DNA from: Anaeroplasma bactoclasticum
Lineage (GTDB): Bacteria; Bacillota_I; Bacilli_A; Acholeplasmatales; Anaeroplasmataceae
Assembly (NCBI GenBank): GCA_023663825.1
Contig: JAMPGQ010000013.1
Coordinates: 1 to 39,796, forward strand
Length of the DNA stretch: 39,796 nt
Direction of reading: 5' to 3'
Below the pieces are notes generated by a model. It saw only the letters and a program-made list of their open reading frames with translations. It ran no database searches and was not told the origin of the DNA. The number at the start of each line of letters is the position of its first letter. The stretch's first letter is position 1. Shown here in pieces: positions 1 to 8,145 of the stretch. The position numbers and the translations under genes were made by a program.

Positions 1-2
1 TT

Positions 3-1247
3 TTTTGGGATATCATAAATAATCCTAAGAAGGTGAGTTCAAATCTTTTAAGTGATAAGAATGTTAAAGTAGAACAAGTCGATTCTTCTTATATTCTTGT
101 TATTGAAATACCTGAGGCTACTAGATATGAAAAGCCTATTTATATCAATGATAATCCTTTACTAGCTTACAGAAGAAATTTTGAAGGGGATTATAAGGTT
201 ACTCGGTTAGAATTATCGAATATGCTTAGAGATGCAGATATCAATTCTCCTGATAGTTATATTGTAGAAAATAAGGATATGAGCTGTTTTTGTGAAAAAT
301 CTATTGCAACCTATCGTAATTATTTTGAATCATACAAAGAAAAAGAACACCCTTTCAATGATGATACTGACGAAGAATTTTTAATCCATATTGGTGTAGC
401 TGAAAAAGGAATAGATGGGAAGGTTCATCCTACAAAAGCAGGACTTCTTATGTTTAATTATCACCATGAAATTGTCAATGTTTTTCCTAATTATTTTTTA
501 GATTACCAAGACAAAAGAAACCTTGTTGGTGATATGACTTGGAGAAATAGGGTTTGGTCTTCTAATGGAAATTGGAGTGGGAATCTTTTCGATTTTTATT
601 ATCGTGTTATTTATAATCTTCATGAAGACTTACCTGTTCCATTTCAGTTAGATGGAATTCAAAGATTAGATACTACTCCTATGCATAGAGCGGTATCAGA
701 AGCTCTATGTAATACTTTGGCAAACGCGGATTTTAATAATACAAGTGGATTAGTTATTAAGCAATATGAAGATAGATTATATTTTACAAATCCTGGTGCT
801 TTAGCTATGCCCTTAGATAAAGCTATAACTGGAGGTAGGAGTGATGCTAGAAATAAGGTTATTCTTTCTATGTTTAACCATATAAGAATTGGAGAGCGTT
901 CTGGTTCGGGTATTCCTAGAATTTTCGGAGCTACTTTAGAAGCAGGATATCCTAAGCCAATACTTTCAGATAGGTTTAATCCTGATATCACAGAATTAAC
1001 TGTATTTATTAAGAAAGAAAAGATTAGTCCTACTACTTCTACTAAATTAGTTGATTCAAATCTAACTGAACAAGAACAAATCATCGTAGATTACATCAAG
1101 CAATATGGTTTTATTAGAAGAATTGTTGTTGAGGATATACTGGAAGTGAAAACAAGTAGATCTGCTGAATTATTAAAAAATTTAGTAGATAAAAATATTT
1201 TACTAACTCAAGGAAAAACAAAAACTTTAAAGTACAAGCTAAAATAA
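3..1247 (+). CDS. AlbA_2-type / RecG-like ATP-binding protein, 5' truncated by window edge
   Basis: This is the C-terminal part of a protein of the AlbA_2 (divergent AAA-4, Schlafen-like) family, often annotated as a putative transcriptional regulator or RecG-like ATP-binding protein. The reading frame stays open to the window edge and the residues before the first possible GTG (33) read FWDIINNPKK, which is typical conserved family sequence, so the GTG is not the real start and the gene begins outside the window. The region around residues 215-315 (HRAVSEALCNTLANADF, then GRSDARNKVI and RIGERSGSGIP) matches the GHKL-like ATP-binding HATPase_c_4 part of these proteins. A winged-helix-like tail (EQEQIIVDYIKQYGFI) follows. 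It is transcribed toward the origin. DNA binding and ATPase activity are family inferences; the physiological role is unknown. Confidence 0.8.
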   Translation, partial: FWDIINNPKKVSSNLLSDKNVKVEQVDSSYILVIEIPEATRYEKPIYINDNPLLAYRRNFEGDYKVTRLELSNMLRDADINSPDSYIVENKDMSCFCEKSIATYRNYFESYKEKEHPFNDDTDEEFLIHIGVAEKGIDGKVHPTKAGLLMFNYHHEIVNVFPNYFLDYQDKRNLVGDMTWRNRVWSSNGNWSGNLFDFYYRVIYNLHEDLPVPFQLDGIQRLDTTPMHRAVSEALCNTLANADFNNTSGLVIKQYEDRLYFTNPGALAMPLDKAITGGRSDARNKVILSMFNHIRIGERSGSGIPRIFGATLEAGYPKPILSDRFNPDITELTVFIKKEKISPTTSTKLVDSNLTEQEQIIVDYIKQYGFIRRIVVEDILEVKTSRSAELLKNLVDKNILLTQGKTKTLKYKLK

Positions 1248-1264
1248 TTTTATTGGCTTACTTA

Positions 1265-1305
1265 TTTCTTCCACTTTCTTCCGGTTTCTTCCACTTTTCT
1301 TGCAC
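1265..1305. repeat. Four-copy 10-bp tandem repeat (TTTCTTCC-NN)
   Basis: Units start at 1265, 1275, 1285 and 1295: TTTCTTCCAC, TTTCTTCCGG, TTTCTTCCAC and a degraded TTTTCTTGCAC. The tract is a pyrimidine-only run on the plus strand interrupted by AC/GG. It sits between the convergent ends of the AlbA_2 gene and the Gx transporter gene. No reading frame through it looks coding. Function unknown; slippage-prone spacer is the simplest explanation. Confidence 0.7.
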
Positions 1306-1362
1306 TCAGGGTTTGATATTGATATATAGCATTAAAAGCACATTGTATCAATTATAATCATT

Positions 1363-1878
1363 TTATTTTGCAGATTTTTCTATAAATCTTGCTGTAATAC
1401 TCTTTTTTAAATAAAGTCTTGTTATAATACCACTTATAATGCCTGTTCCGATTGATAAAAGACCAATTAAAGGTAAATAATATAAAACCGCTTGAGTCCC
1501 TAGTAAAATAATTGCTGCAATAACTTGTCCTGTGGCATGACTCACTGCCCCTAAAACTGACACTCCAATAGGAGAAAACACCTTAATTCTAGAGAATAAA
1601 TACATAACCAAAAAGGATAGCATTCCTCCACTTAAAGACATAATAAAAGTGGGAGATAAAAAATTACCTCTTAGTAATCCTACAAGCAAAATTCTTAAAA
1701 TGTTTACAGCAAGTGCTTCATAAGGTTTAAATTCATAAAGCATAATTAAAATAATGATATTGGCTAGTCCTAGTTTTACTCCTGGAATACCAAAGGGAAT
1801 AAAAGATTCTAATATATTTAGTACAATAGCCATAGCCAGCAGCATAGAAATTATGCAAAGTCGTTTTGTCTTACTCAT
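1363..1878 (-). CDS. Gx transporter family protein (Hpre_diP_synt_I family)
   Basis: Very hydrophobic protein of about 171 residues with five or six membrane segments. It resembles the family named heptaprenyl diphosphate synthase component I (PF07456), now usually called Gx transporter and related in shape to ECF S-components. Diagnostic stretches are GIPGVKLGLANI near residue 30 and SHATGQVIAA near residue 115. The longer frame reaching 1980 is rejected as start: the ATG at 1876-1878 overlaps the TGA of the upstream gene (ATGA), and the extra residues would be charged and lie inside the neighbour. It is the last gene of the apbE - NusG_II - Gx set. In other Firmicutes this family neighbours quinone, Rnf or extracellular flavin genes, so a role in flavin or isoprenoid precursor movement is plausible but unproven. 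Confidence 0.8.
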   Translation of the reverse strand: MSKTKRLCIISMLLAMAIVLNILESFIPFGIPGVKLGLANIIILIMLYEFKPYEALAVNILRILLVGLLRGNFLSPTFIMSLSGGMLSFLVMYLFSRIKVFSPIGVSVLGAVSHATGQVIAAIILLGTQAVLYYLPLIGLLSIGTGIISGIITRLYLKKSITARFIEKSAK

Positions 1879-2228
1879 ATGCCAACATCGACCTCGCTTC
1901 CTTCTAACTGGATAAACACCCTTTGAGGTAAACAGGTTATGGTCTGTCCTGCAGAATGAATCTTTCCTTGATGCATACAAACTTTATCTTTACAGCTTGA
2001 TGCTTTGACATATACCGTTTCATTTTCAATTACAATGACAACATCATTGACAACAAGCTCTTGATTCTTTTTAAGATCAACAACCTCCACTAATTCCTTA
2101 TCATAGTAGATATAAACGGATAAATTCCCTTTTTTCTGCAAAGTAAAATATAAAATCAAACCTATAATCGCTATTAAAATTAAGCTTGTAATTAAAATAA
2201 TATCGTTTCTAATTTTTTTCATAAGCAT
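1875..2228 (-). CDS. NusG domain II-containing membrane-anchored protein
   Basis: 117 residues: an N-terminal membrane segment (about 9-30) then a small extracytoplasmic beta domain. The Cys/His pattern SSC(79)KDKVC(84)MH(86)QG and a later TC(99)LPQRV are typical of the NusG_II family (PF07009), which is named only by similarity to an insert in NusG and is not a transcription factor. The gene overlaps the end of apbE by 20 nt and its TGA overlaps the ATG of the Gx gene, so the three are translationally coupled. The first ATG (2228) has AGG five nt upstream; the in-frame ATG at 2222 is an alternative. The conserved pairing with ApbE and Gx proteins suggests a redox or flavin-related envelope role; exact function unknown. 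Confidence 0.82.
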   Translation of the reverse strand: MLMKKIRNDIILITSLILIAIIGLILYFTLQKKGNLSVYIYYDKELVEVVDLKKNQELVVNDVVIVIENETVYVKASSCKDKVCMHQGKIHSAGQTITCLPQRVFIQLEGSEVDVGI

Positions 2229-3180
2229 CCATACCTATACTTTTATACATAGTTTTATTATCCTTAGAAACAATAAAATCAAGATTCTTTTCTTCTAAAA
2301 AAGCTTTAAGTTCCTCTAACTTCATAGCAAATCCAGCCGTAGTATATACATCTAAGATTTTAGAATCTTCACCAAGAATACTTAGTGTGTCATATAGCAT
2401 TGCAGGATAACCCGTCATAGGATTGAGTAAATGAGAGTACAATTTTCCTTCAATTTCGACATGCTGTTCTTTTATAGAGGATGTGGATATAGCTTTCTCT
2501 TGGATAGTTAAGGTTTCAAAATATCCTGTGGCTGTAGCCTTTTGCAAACCTACAGTAAATTCTTTTCCATTTTTATTTCCTAAAACAATATTGGAAGATC
2601 CTGCATTCAATAAATAAGAATGACAATCAATAGAATCCAAATATTTTTTTGCTTTGCTTGTGGCATACCCTTTAGCAACACCACCCAAATCTAAATTGCC
2701 TTCGCCAATAAGCTTTGCATGTAATCCTTCAAACTCTAGCCTAGTTTCATTCATAATTGAAAGTTCATCTTGAATCATTCTATCCTCAACTAGTTTTCCT
2801 TCCTCTAAAGCATCTTTCCATAAATGAGACAGTCTACCTATAAAAGGATTAAAGTATCCTTTAGTATCCTTAAACATATCTATACTAAATTCTAGCATTT
2901 CTTTTAATTCTTTCGTGACGTCGGCTTCTCTTTTCAAATTCAAATCATAAACATTGGTTTCTTTTTTTCCTTCTTGAAAATCATCTGAAACATTTTCATA
3001 GGTTAAATATATATTTTCAATCTCCTTTGCAATGTCCTTACTTTCTTTCACGTTATAAAATGTTAAGGATATAACAGTGTCCATTGCATAAAAAGTATAA
3101 GTATCTTTAGTTCCTTGTTGCGTACAGCTCGTGGTTAAAACAAAAAATAAAATTAATATAATTTTATATACTTTTTTCAT
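2209..3180 (-). CDS. apbE: FAD:protein FMN transferase lipoprotein
   Basis: ApbE covalently attaches FMN from FAD to threonine residues of exported proteins. The 323-residue length fits the family. The N-terminus is a lipoprotein signal (hydrophobic residues 6-17, lipobox TTSC, Cys19), so it acts on the outer face of the membrane. Family motifs: AMDTVISL (32-39), DLGGVAKGYA (164-173), HLLNPMTGYP (250-259) and the metal-binding D277-x3-T281. One deviation is LNAGSSN (191-197), where LNAGGN is usual. It is the first gene of a three-gene operon with a TATAAT -10 at 3203-3208 and an AAGGAAG ribosome site. No FMN-binding-domain substrate protein is encoded in this window, so its target lies elsewhere. 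Confidence 0.95.
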   Translation of the reverse strand: MKKVYKIILILFFVLTTSCTQQGTKDTYTFYAMDTVISLTFYNVKESKDIAKEIENIYLTYENVSDDFQEGKKETNVYDLNLKREADVTKELKEMLEFSIDMFKDTKGYFNPFIGRLSHLWKDALEEGKLVEDRMIQDELSIMNETRLEFEGLHAKLIGEGNLDLGGVAKGYATSKAKKYLDSIDCHSYLLNAGSSNIVLGNKNGKEFTVGLQKATATGYFETLTIQEKAISTSSIKEQHVEIEGKLYSHLLNPMTGYPAMLYDTLSILGEDSKILDVYTTAGFAMKLEELKAFLEEKNLDFIVSKDNKTMYKSIGMDAYEKN

Positions 3181-3202
3181 TTAAACCACTTCCTTTTATT
3201 AA

Positions 3203-3208
3203 ATTATA
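3203..3208 (-). promoter_or_regulatory. -10 element of the apbE operon
   Basis: TATAAT on the minus strand (TTGTATAATTT), 23 nt before the apbE ATG. The -35 region is weak; the best candidate, ATGAAA, lies 17 to 18 nt upstream and inside the inverted repeat at 3231-3252. Confidence 0.55.
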
Positions 3209-3230
3209 CAATAGAAGTCTCTTTTTTTCA

Positions 3231-3252
3231 TTATGAAAATAAGTTTTCATAA
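3231..3252. promoter_or_regulatory. Perfect 9-bp inverted repeat between apbE and pectate lyase
   Basis: TTATGAAAA and TTTTCATAA separated by TAAG form a perfect 9-bp inverted repeat. It lies in the divergent intergenic region, covering the -35 zone of the apbE promoter and about 35 bp upstream of the lyase -10. It looks like a dimeric repressor or activator site. It is vaguely reminiscent of Rex-type dyads but does not match that consensus, so the regulator is not named. Confidence 0.45.
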
Positions 3253-3280
3253 AAGAAACTCTTTTCTTCACAATAAGATT

Positions 3281-3308
3281 TATGATAAAATAGTATAAAG
3301 CGCTTACA
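3281..3308 (+). promoter_or_regulatory. Pectate lyase promoter with overlapping cre (CcpA) site
   Basis: An extended -10 TATGATAAAAT (TG-n-TAAAAT, -10 at 3286-3291) is followed at 3295-3308 by ATAAAGCGCTTACA. The last eleven bases match the symmetrical catabolite responsive element TGTAAGCGCTTACA exactly; the first three differ. The site sits at or just after the expected transcription start, the classical position for CcpA repression. This suggests that lyase expression is shut off by preferred sugars. The -35 is poor (TTTCTT). Confidence 0.65.
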
Positions 3309-3324
3309 AAGGAAGGATGATTTT

Positions 3325-6300
3325 ATGAAAAAAATTTTTGCAGCGATAGCGTTTATTTTTTGTTTAATTTTAGTTTCTTGTAAAACTGGAACTACAAATT
3401 ATACAATCACTTATCATGATGAGGACAATATTACAGAAATACAATATAGTTCCAACGAGGTTATCCCCAATAAAGATATTTTAGGGAGTACAAAGGAAGG
3501 GTATGAATTAGAGGGTTGGTATTTTGATGCCCCTTATTCTTCTGTTGTTTCCTTTCCTTATACAGTAACTAAAGATGAAGATTTCTTTGCTAGGTGGATA
3601 AAAATCCACACTATAACATTAATGAGTGGGTCATCTACTATAAAATCTGAAAAAGTCAAAGATGGACAAACCTTCACTAATCCTGGAAATCCACAGCTGA
3701 CAGGAGTTGGAACTTTTAAAGGATGGTCTTCTGACAAAGATGAATATGTAGAATTCGACTTTAATACTAAAATTGAAAAGGATGTAATTCTATATGCTTT
3801 CTTTGATGATCCAACACCTTCAACAATTACTGTTTCTTTTATGGATAAAGACACCCTTGTTGAAGCAAAGGAAATTGAAAAAAACACAGCAGTTTCAAAA
3901 ATCACCGCCCCTGTTAAGAACGATTATATTTTCAAAGGCTGGTCTTCTAATAAGGACGAATATGTAGAATTTGACTTTGAAACAAAGTTAGTAGAAGATA
4001 CTAAACTTTATGCCTTCTATACAAAAAATACAGTAACTCCTGAAAAAATTACTGTTACCTTCAAAAATGAAGATACTGTACTTGAAACAAAATCAATAAA
4101 TAAGAATGATTCAGTTGAATCGATTACTGCTCCTTCTATAACAGGATACACCTTTAAGGGTTGGTCTACAAAAGAAAACGAGTATGTAGAGTTTGATTTC
4201 AAAAGTAAAATAGAAAGTGATTTAATCTTATATGCTATTTATGAAATCAACACCTTCACAGTGACTTATAAATGTAACGACACAACATACACTACCCAAA
4301 TTGTTGATTATAATTCGTCAACATCTACCCCCCCTACTCCTGCAATTACTGGCTATAAGTTTATTGAATGGTGTACAGATGAAAATTGTAAAACAGCTTA
4401 TGATTTTACTACTAAAATTACAACTAATATTACTTTATATGCAAAGCTTGATCCTGTAACAACACATAAGCTTACCTTAGTTATTGATGGAAAACAAACT
4501 CAAATTCAAATTAATAACAACTTTACAATCGATTCGGTTGATATTCCTATAAATTCAGGATATGAGGTTAAAACTTGGTATATTGATGAAAAATATACAA
4601 TCCCTTTTGATACAACAATAAAAATCACTAAAGATACTACTCTTTATGGAAACGCCTCTATTAAAACATTTACTGTAACATTTATAAACGAATCAACACC
4701 TTATGATATCAAAACAACAGATTATAATACTACAATAACTCTTCCATCTAATCCTTCCAAAACGGGATATACATTTAAAGGATGGTCTACAAAACAAAAA
4801 GAATATGTAGAATTTAATAAAAATCTACCAGTAACTGAAGACATCACTCTATATGCACACTATACAATTAACACCTATACAGTTACTTTCAAAGATGGAG
4901 AAACAACACTAAGTACAGATACTGTTGATTATAATACAACTGTTACACTTCCAGCGTTGTCTAATAAAACTGGTTATACTACTAAAGGATGGTCTACTGA
5001 TGCTACTTCTTTTATAGAGTTTAATGCAAATACAAAAATCACAACAAACACTACACTATATGCTTATTATGAAATTCAAACATATACTGTTACATTTATG
5101 AATGGTACTACTGCAGTTTCAACAAAAACGGTTAACTATAATTCTAATGTAGCACTTCCAACGACTATCCCTTCCAAAACTGGGCATACATTTAAGGGTT
5201 GGTCTACAAACGCTACTTCTTTTGTAGAATTTAGTGTAAACACAAAAATCACAACAAATACTACACTATATGCTTATTATGAAATTCAAACATTTACTGT
5301 AACATTTATGAACGGAACCACTAAATTAAGCGAAGTAACTGCAGATTATGATACAACCGTTACTACCATTCCTTCAAATCCTTCCAAAACAGGTTGGGTG
5401 TTTAAAGGTTGGTCTACAAACGAAGATACTTTGGTACCATTTAATTCAAATACAAAAATTACTTCAAATGCTACAATCTATGCATATTTCATTGAAGAAT
5501 TTACTGTTACATTTAATGTGGAAGGAACTAAAACAACCGTTAAAGTTGAAAGTGGAAACAAAGTACCTGAACCCGAAGATCCAGTAAAATCTGGATGTGG
5601 TTTTACAGGCTGGTATTTAGACAACACTAAATTCGACTTCAATATAGCTATAACAGAAAGTATTGAACTAGTTGCAGGATTTGTAAATGAGCAAGATGCT
5701 CCAATTGAAATTACAAAGTATAGTGGATATGGCGAAGGTCTATTCTTTGAAGCTACTCCTGTTGTAGGGGCAAATCTTTCCGATTATTCTGTACAATATA
5801 AATTGGTTTCCGATTCTTCTTGGAAAGCGGTAAACAAAGCGTTAATTCGGGAAGAAAATAACAAAATAAGATGTGATGTTGTAGGACTTCCTGCAGGATC
5901 TTATCAAGTCAAACTAGATGTAAACGGAAAATCAAAAACAATAACTTGTGAAGTTACAGCTCAAGACCGTTCAGGCTATGCACATTTCAATTATACTTCC
6001 GGAATTGGTGCTTATAATGATAATGGAACGCTTAAATCAGATGCAATAGTTGTTTATGTTACGAATGAAAACAAAAATACTGTTTCAATTGATGGTTATA
6101 GTTATGTCGGTTTAGTAAATATTATTCAAAATCAATCCAAAATAAAGAAACCTTTAGATATTCGTATTATAGGAAAGATTACAACAAATCAATATGCACC
6201 TAAATCAGATGCTCCAAGATTACCAGATGGTTCTAATAATACTTCTACTTTCTTTACAAATGCATTAGAAACAACTTATGGAGAAAATTTAATTGGTTTA

Positions 6301-8037
6301 ACTGTTCAATATATGGATAAACTAAAAGGTAAGTCTTATAAATTCTCAACAACAGCAACAGGACTACAATCAAATGGCACAGGTTCTTCTACTAAAAAAA
6401 CAACAACATACAACCGTGATCAATACCCTGCACTTACAGGAAAAACTGTATTAGACGATGATTCTTACTTTAATATGCTAGACATTGAATCAGCATCCAA
6501 TATAACCTTGGAAGGAATTGGTACAAATGCAGAATTCTTCCAATTCGGATTAACATGGAAAAAATGCACTTCTATAGAGATTAAAAATATCACATTCACA
6601 GATTATCCAGAGGATGCTTGTAGCTTTGAAGCTGGCAGTAACTCTGATGTAAATAATTATGGTCATTATTGGGTTCATAATAATACATTCAATCGTGGTA
6701 AAAACAATTGGGATGTATCTGGCGAAAGGGATAAGTATGCTGGTGATGGTGGAATTGATTTAAAATTCATCAATAGTGTTACAGTGGCTTATAACAAATT
6801 TGATAATTGTAAAAAGACTGGTCTAGTTGGGGGAGATAATAAGAACTATACAAAGAACATTACTTTCCATCACAACTATTATTACAAAGTAGAATCTAGA
6901 CTTCCTCTAGGTAGACAGGCAAATATGCATATCTATAATAATTACTATGAGGAATGCGGTACCTGTCAGGATATTCGTGCAAACGCCTTTGTATTCAGCG
7001 AAGCAAATTATTTCTACAAGTGTACAAACGCTCAAAAGGTTACAACAGATTCTACTTATGCTGCTACAATCATCAAATCCTTTAATGATTATTATGACGG
7101 AGGAAACAAATACAATTCCACTCAAGCTACCAAAGTTAATTCAAGAACTCAATCTTTATCTGGAAATTGTAAACCTGATGGATCCGCAGATTATACAAAC
7201 TTTGATACGAACTCTACATTATTCTATTATACTGGCAGCGCTTCAAAAGTATCTGTACTTCATACAAATACCGAAGTCCCTGATTTCTGTAAAACAAATT
7301 CTGGCGTTCTAAAAAGCAATATAACTTCTAGTGGAACCCCAGAACCTACACCATCTGGAGAATATTCAATTACATATGTAAGTGCATATGGAACAACACC
7401 TACCAAAGTAACTGGAACTTCTGCTTTACCTAATCCACTACCTGTATTACAAGAAAATGGTTGGACATTTAAAGGTTGGTATACAAAGAATACTTATGAA
7501 GAAAGTAGTAAAGCTGTTGCTGGAGCAACGTTAACACAAAATATTACTCTTTATGCAAAATGGGAAGAGGCTCAAGGAGAAAATCCAACCACGAACAAAA
7601 TAACTATAACATTTGATTCCTTGACAACCGGAACTGTTACTTCTGTCACTACTTCTACAGGTGCAACCCTACAAAAAGGTGGCTCCTCTAAAGACATAAA
7701 AGTTGCAGAGGGCAACAAGACAGTTAATGGAACTCAATTAAGTAAATATGTTAATGTTGCTGGTGGCGGTAATTATACAGACTTAAGTATCGCCTTTACA
7801 ACTACACAAACGGCTAATATAACAATTTATTATGCTAATCCAGGATCCTCCGGAACTAATCGTTATATTGCATTATATACTGCAACTGGACTGGTTGATC
7901 AGAATGCAACTGGAGCTGCTCCTGGCGGAAACATTGTAAGTTATACTTATCAAAATATGTCTGCTGGAAGCTATGCTGCAGCCTCTAAAGGTTCTGGATT
8001 GAATATCTATATGATTGTTATTGAATATGTAGATTGA
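3325..8037 (+). CDS. Lipoprotein PL1-type pectate lyase with N-terminal InlB B-repeats
   Basis: Large surface enzyme (1570 residues) predicted to cleave polygalacturonate by beta-elimination. It begins with a lipoprotein signal (lipobox LVSC, Cys19). Residues about 25-790 hold roughly eleven Listeria-Bacteroides (InlB B / Flg_new) repeats of about 70 residues, each with GYTFKGWSTN-like and TLYAYYE-like segments. A linker domain (about 795-870) leads to a right-handed beta-helix catalytic part (about 875-1315). There, DGGIDLK (1141-1147), K1164-TGL, HHNYYYKVES-R1192-LPLG-R1197 and HIYNNYY resemble family PL1 PelC; Lys to Arg spacing (28) and Arg to Arg spacing (5) agree with PelC as I remember it. 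One more B-repeat follows (about 1345-1405), then a C-terminal beta domain (1415-1570), possibly carbohydrate-binding. Start ATG has an AAGGA site 7 nt upstream. Monocistronic, head-on to replication. Confidence 0.9.
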   Translation: MKKIFAAIAFIFCLILVSCKTGTTNYTITYHDEDNITEIQYSSNEVIPNKDILGSTKEGYELEGWYFDAPYSSVVSFPYTVTKDEDFFARWIKIHTITLMSGSSTIKSEKVKDGQTFTNPGNPQLTGVGTFKGWSSDKDEYVEFDFNTKIEKDVILYAFFDDPTPSTITVSFMDKDTLVEAKEIEKNTAVSKITAPVKNDYIFKGWSSNKDEYVEFDFETKLVEDTKLYAFYTKNTVTPEKITVTFKNEDTVLETKSINKNDSVESITAPSITGYTFKGWSTKENEYVEFDFKSKIESDLILYAIYEINTFTVTYKCNDTTYTTQIVDYNSSTSTPPTPAITGYKFIEWCTDENCKTAYDFTTKITTNITLYAKLDPVTTHKLTLVIDGKQTQIQINNNFTIDSVDIPINSGYEVKTWYIDEKYTIPFDTTIKITKDTTLYGNASIKTFTVTFINESTPYDIKTTDYNTTITLPSNPSKTGYTFKGWSTKQKEYVEFNKNLPVTEDITLYAHYTINTYTVTFKDGETTLSTDTVDYNTTVTLPALSNKTGYTTKGWSTDATSFIEFNANTKITTNTTLYAYYEIQTYTVTFMNGTTAVSTKTVNYNSNVALPTTIPSKTGHTFKGWSTNATSFVEFSVNTKITTNTTLYAYYEIQTFTVTFMNGTTKLSEVTADYDTTVTTIPSNPSKTGWVFKGWSTNEDTLVPFNSNTKITSNATIYAYFIEEFTVTFNVEGTKTTVKVESGNKVPEPEDPVKSGCGFTGWYLDNTKFDFNIAITESIELVAGFVNEQDAPIEITKYSGYGEGLFFEATPVVGANLSDYSVQYKLVSDSSWKAVNKALIREENNKIRCDVVGLPAGSYQVKLDVNGKSKTITCEVTAQDRSGYAHFNYTSGIGAYNDNGTLKSDAIVVYVTNENKNTVSIDGYSYVGLVNIIQNQSKIKKPLDIRIIGKITTNQYAPKSDAPRLPDGSNNTSTFFTNALETTYGENLIGLTVQYMDKLKGKSYKFSTTATGLQSNGTGSSTKKTTTYNRDQYPALTGKTVLDDDSYFNMLDIESASNITLEGIGTNAEFFQFGLTWKKCTSIEIKNITFTDYPEDACSFEAGSNSDVNNYGHYWVHNNTFNRGKNNWDVSGERDKYAGDGGIDLKFINSVTVAYNKFDNCKKTGLVGGDNKNYTKNITFHHNYYYKVESRLPLGRQANMHIYNNYYEECGTCQDIRANAFVFSEANYFYKCTNAQKVTTDSTYAATIIKSFNDYYDGGNKYNSTQATKVNSRTQSLSGNCKPDGSADYTNFDTNSTLFYYTGSASKVSVLHTNTEVPDFCKTNSGVLKSNITSSGTPEPTPSGEYSITYVSAYGTTPTKVTGTSALPNPLPVLQENGWTFKGWYTKNTYEESSKAVAGATLTQNITLYAKWEEAQGENPTTNKITITFDSLTTGTVTSVTTSTGATLQKGGSSKDIKVAEGNKTVNGTQLSKYVNVAGGGNYTDLSIAFTTTQTANITIYYANPGSSGTNRYIALYTATGLVDQNATGAAPGGNIVSYTYQNMSAGSYAAASKGSGLNIYMIVIEYVD
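5032..5310 (+). repeat. Near-identical 210-bp spaced direct repeat inside the lyase gene
   Basis: Bases 5032-5100 and 5242-5310 are 69 nt long and differ at only three positions; the spacing is exactly 210 bp, one 70-residue B-repeat. The other B-repeats are far more divergent at DNA level, so this pair looks like a recent unit duplication or gene conversion event. Confidence 0.8.
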
Positions 8038-8086
8038 TATTAATCAAATGGCACAATATAACTACAAGAAATTATTTTCACATGAG

Positions 8087-8124
8087 AAAAAGGCTGCAAT
8101 TCAAAATTGGATTACAGCCTTTTT
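8087..8124. terminator. Bidirectional terminator between lyase and DUF4143 gene
   Basis: AAAAAGGCTG (8087-8096) pairs with CAGCCTTTTT (8115-8124), a 10-bp stem with a T-run on both strands. It lies 49 bp after the lyase stop and 21 bp after the stop of the convergent DUF4143 gene, so it can serve both. Confidence 0.85.
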
Positions 8125-8145
8125 AGTTAGCTTTCTTATAAATTA

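Noticed and set aside
1879-1980. N-terminal extension of the Gx transporter
   Set aside because: It lies inside the NusG_II gene, is charged and not family-like; the ATGA overlap gives a better start.
3325-5700. CRISPR-like periodic repeats
   Set aside because: The 200-210 bp periodicity is the coding B-repeat unit in one open reading frame, not short palindromic repeats with unique spacers.
5348-7312. Plus-strand frames of 79 and 121 residues inside the lyase gene
   Set aside because: Out-of-frame shadows of a repetitive, AT-rich gene; no ribosome sites and no similarity to known proteins.
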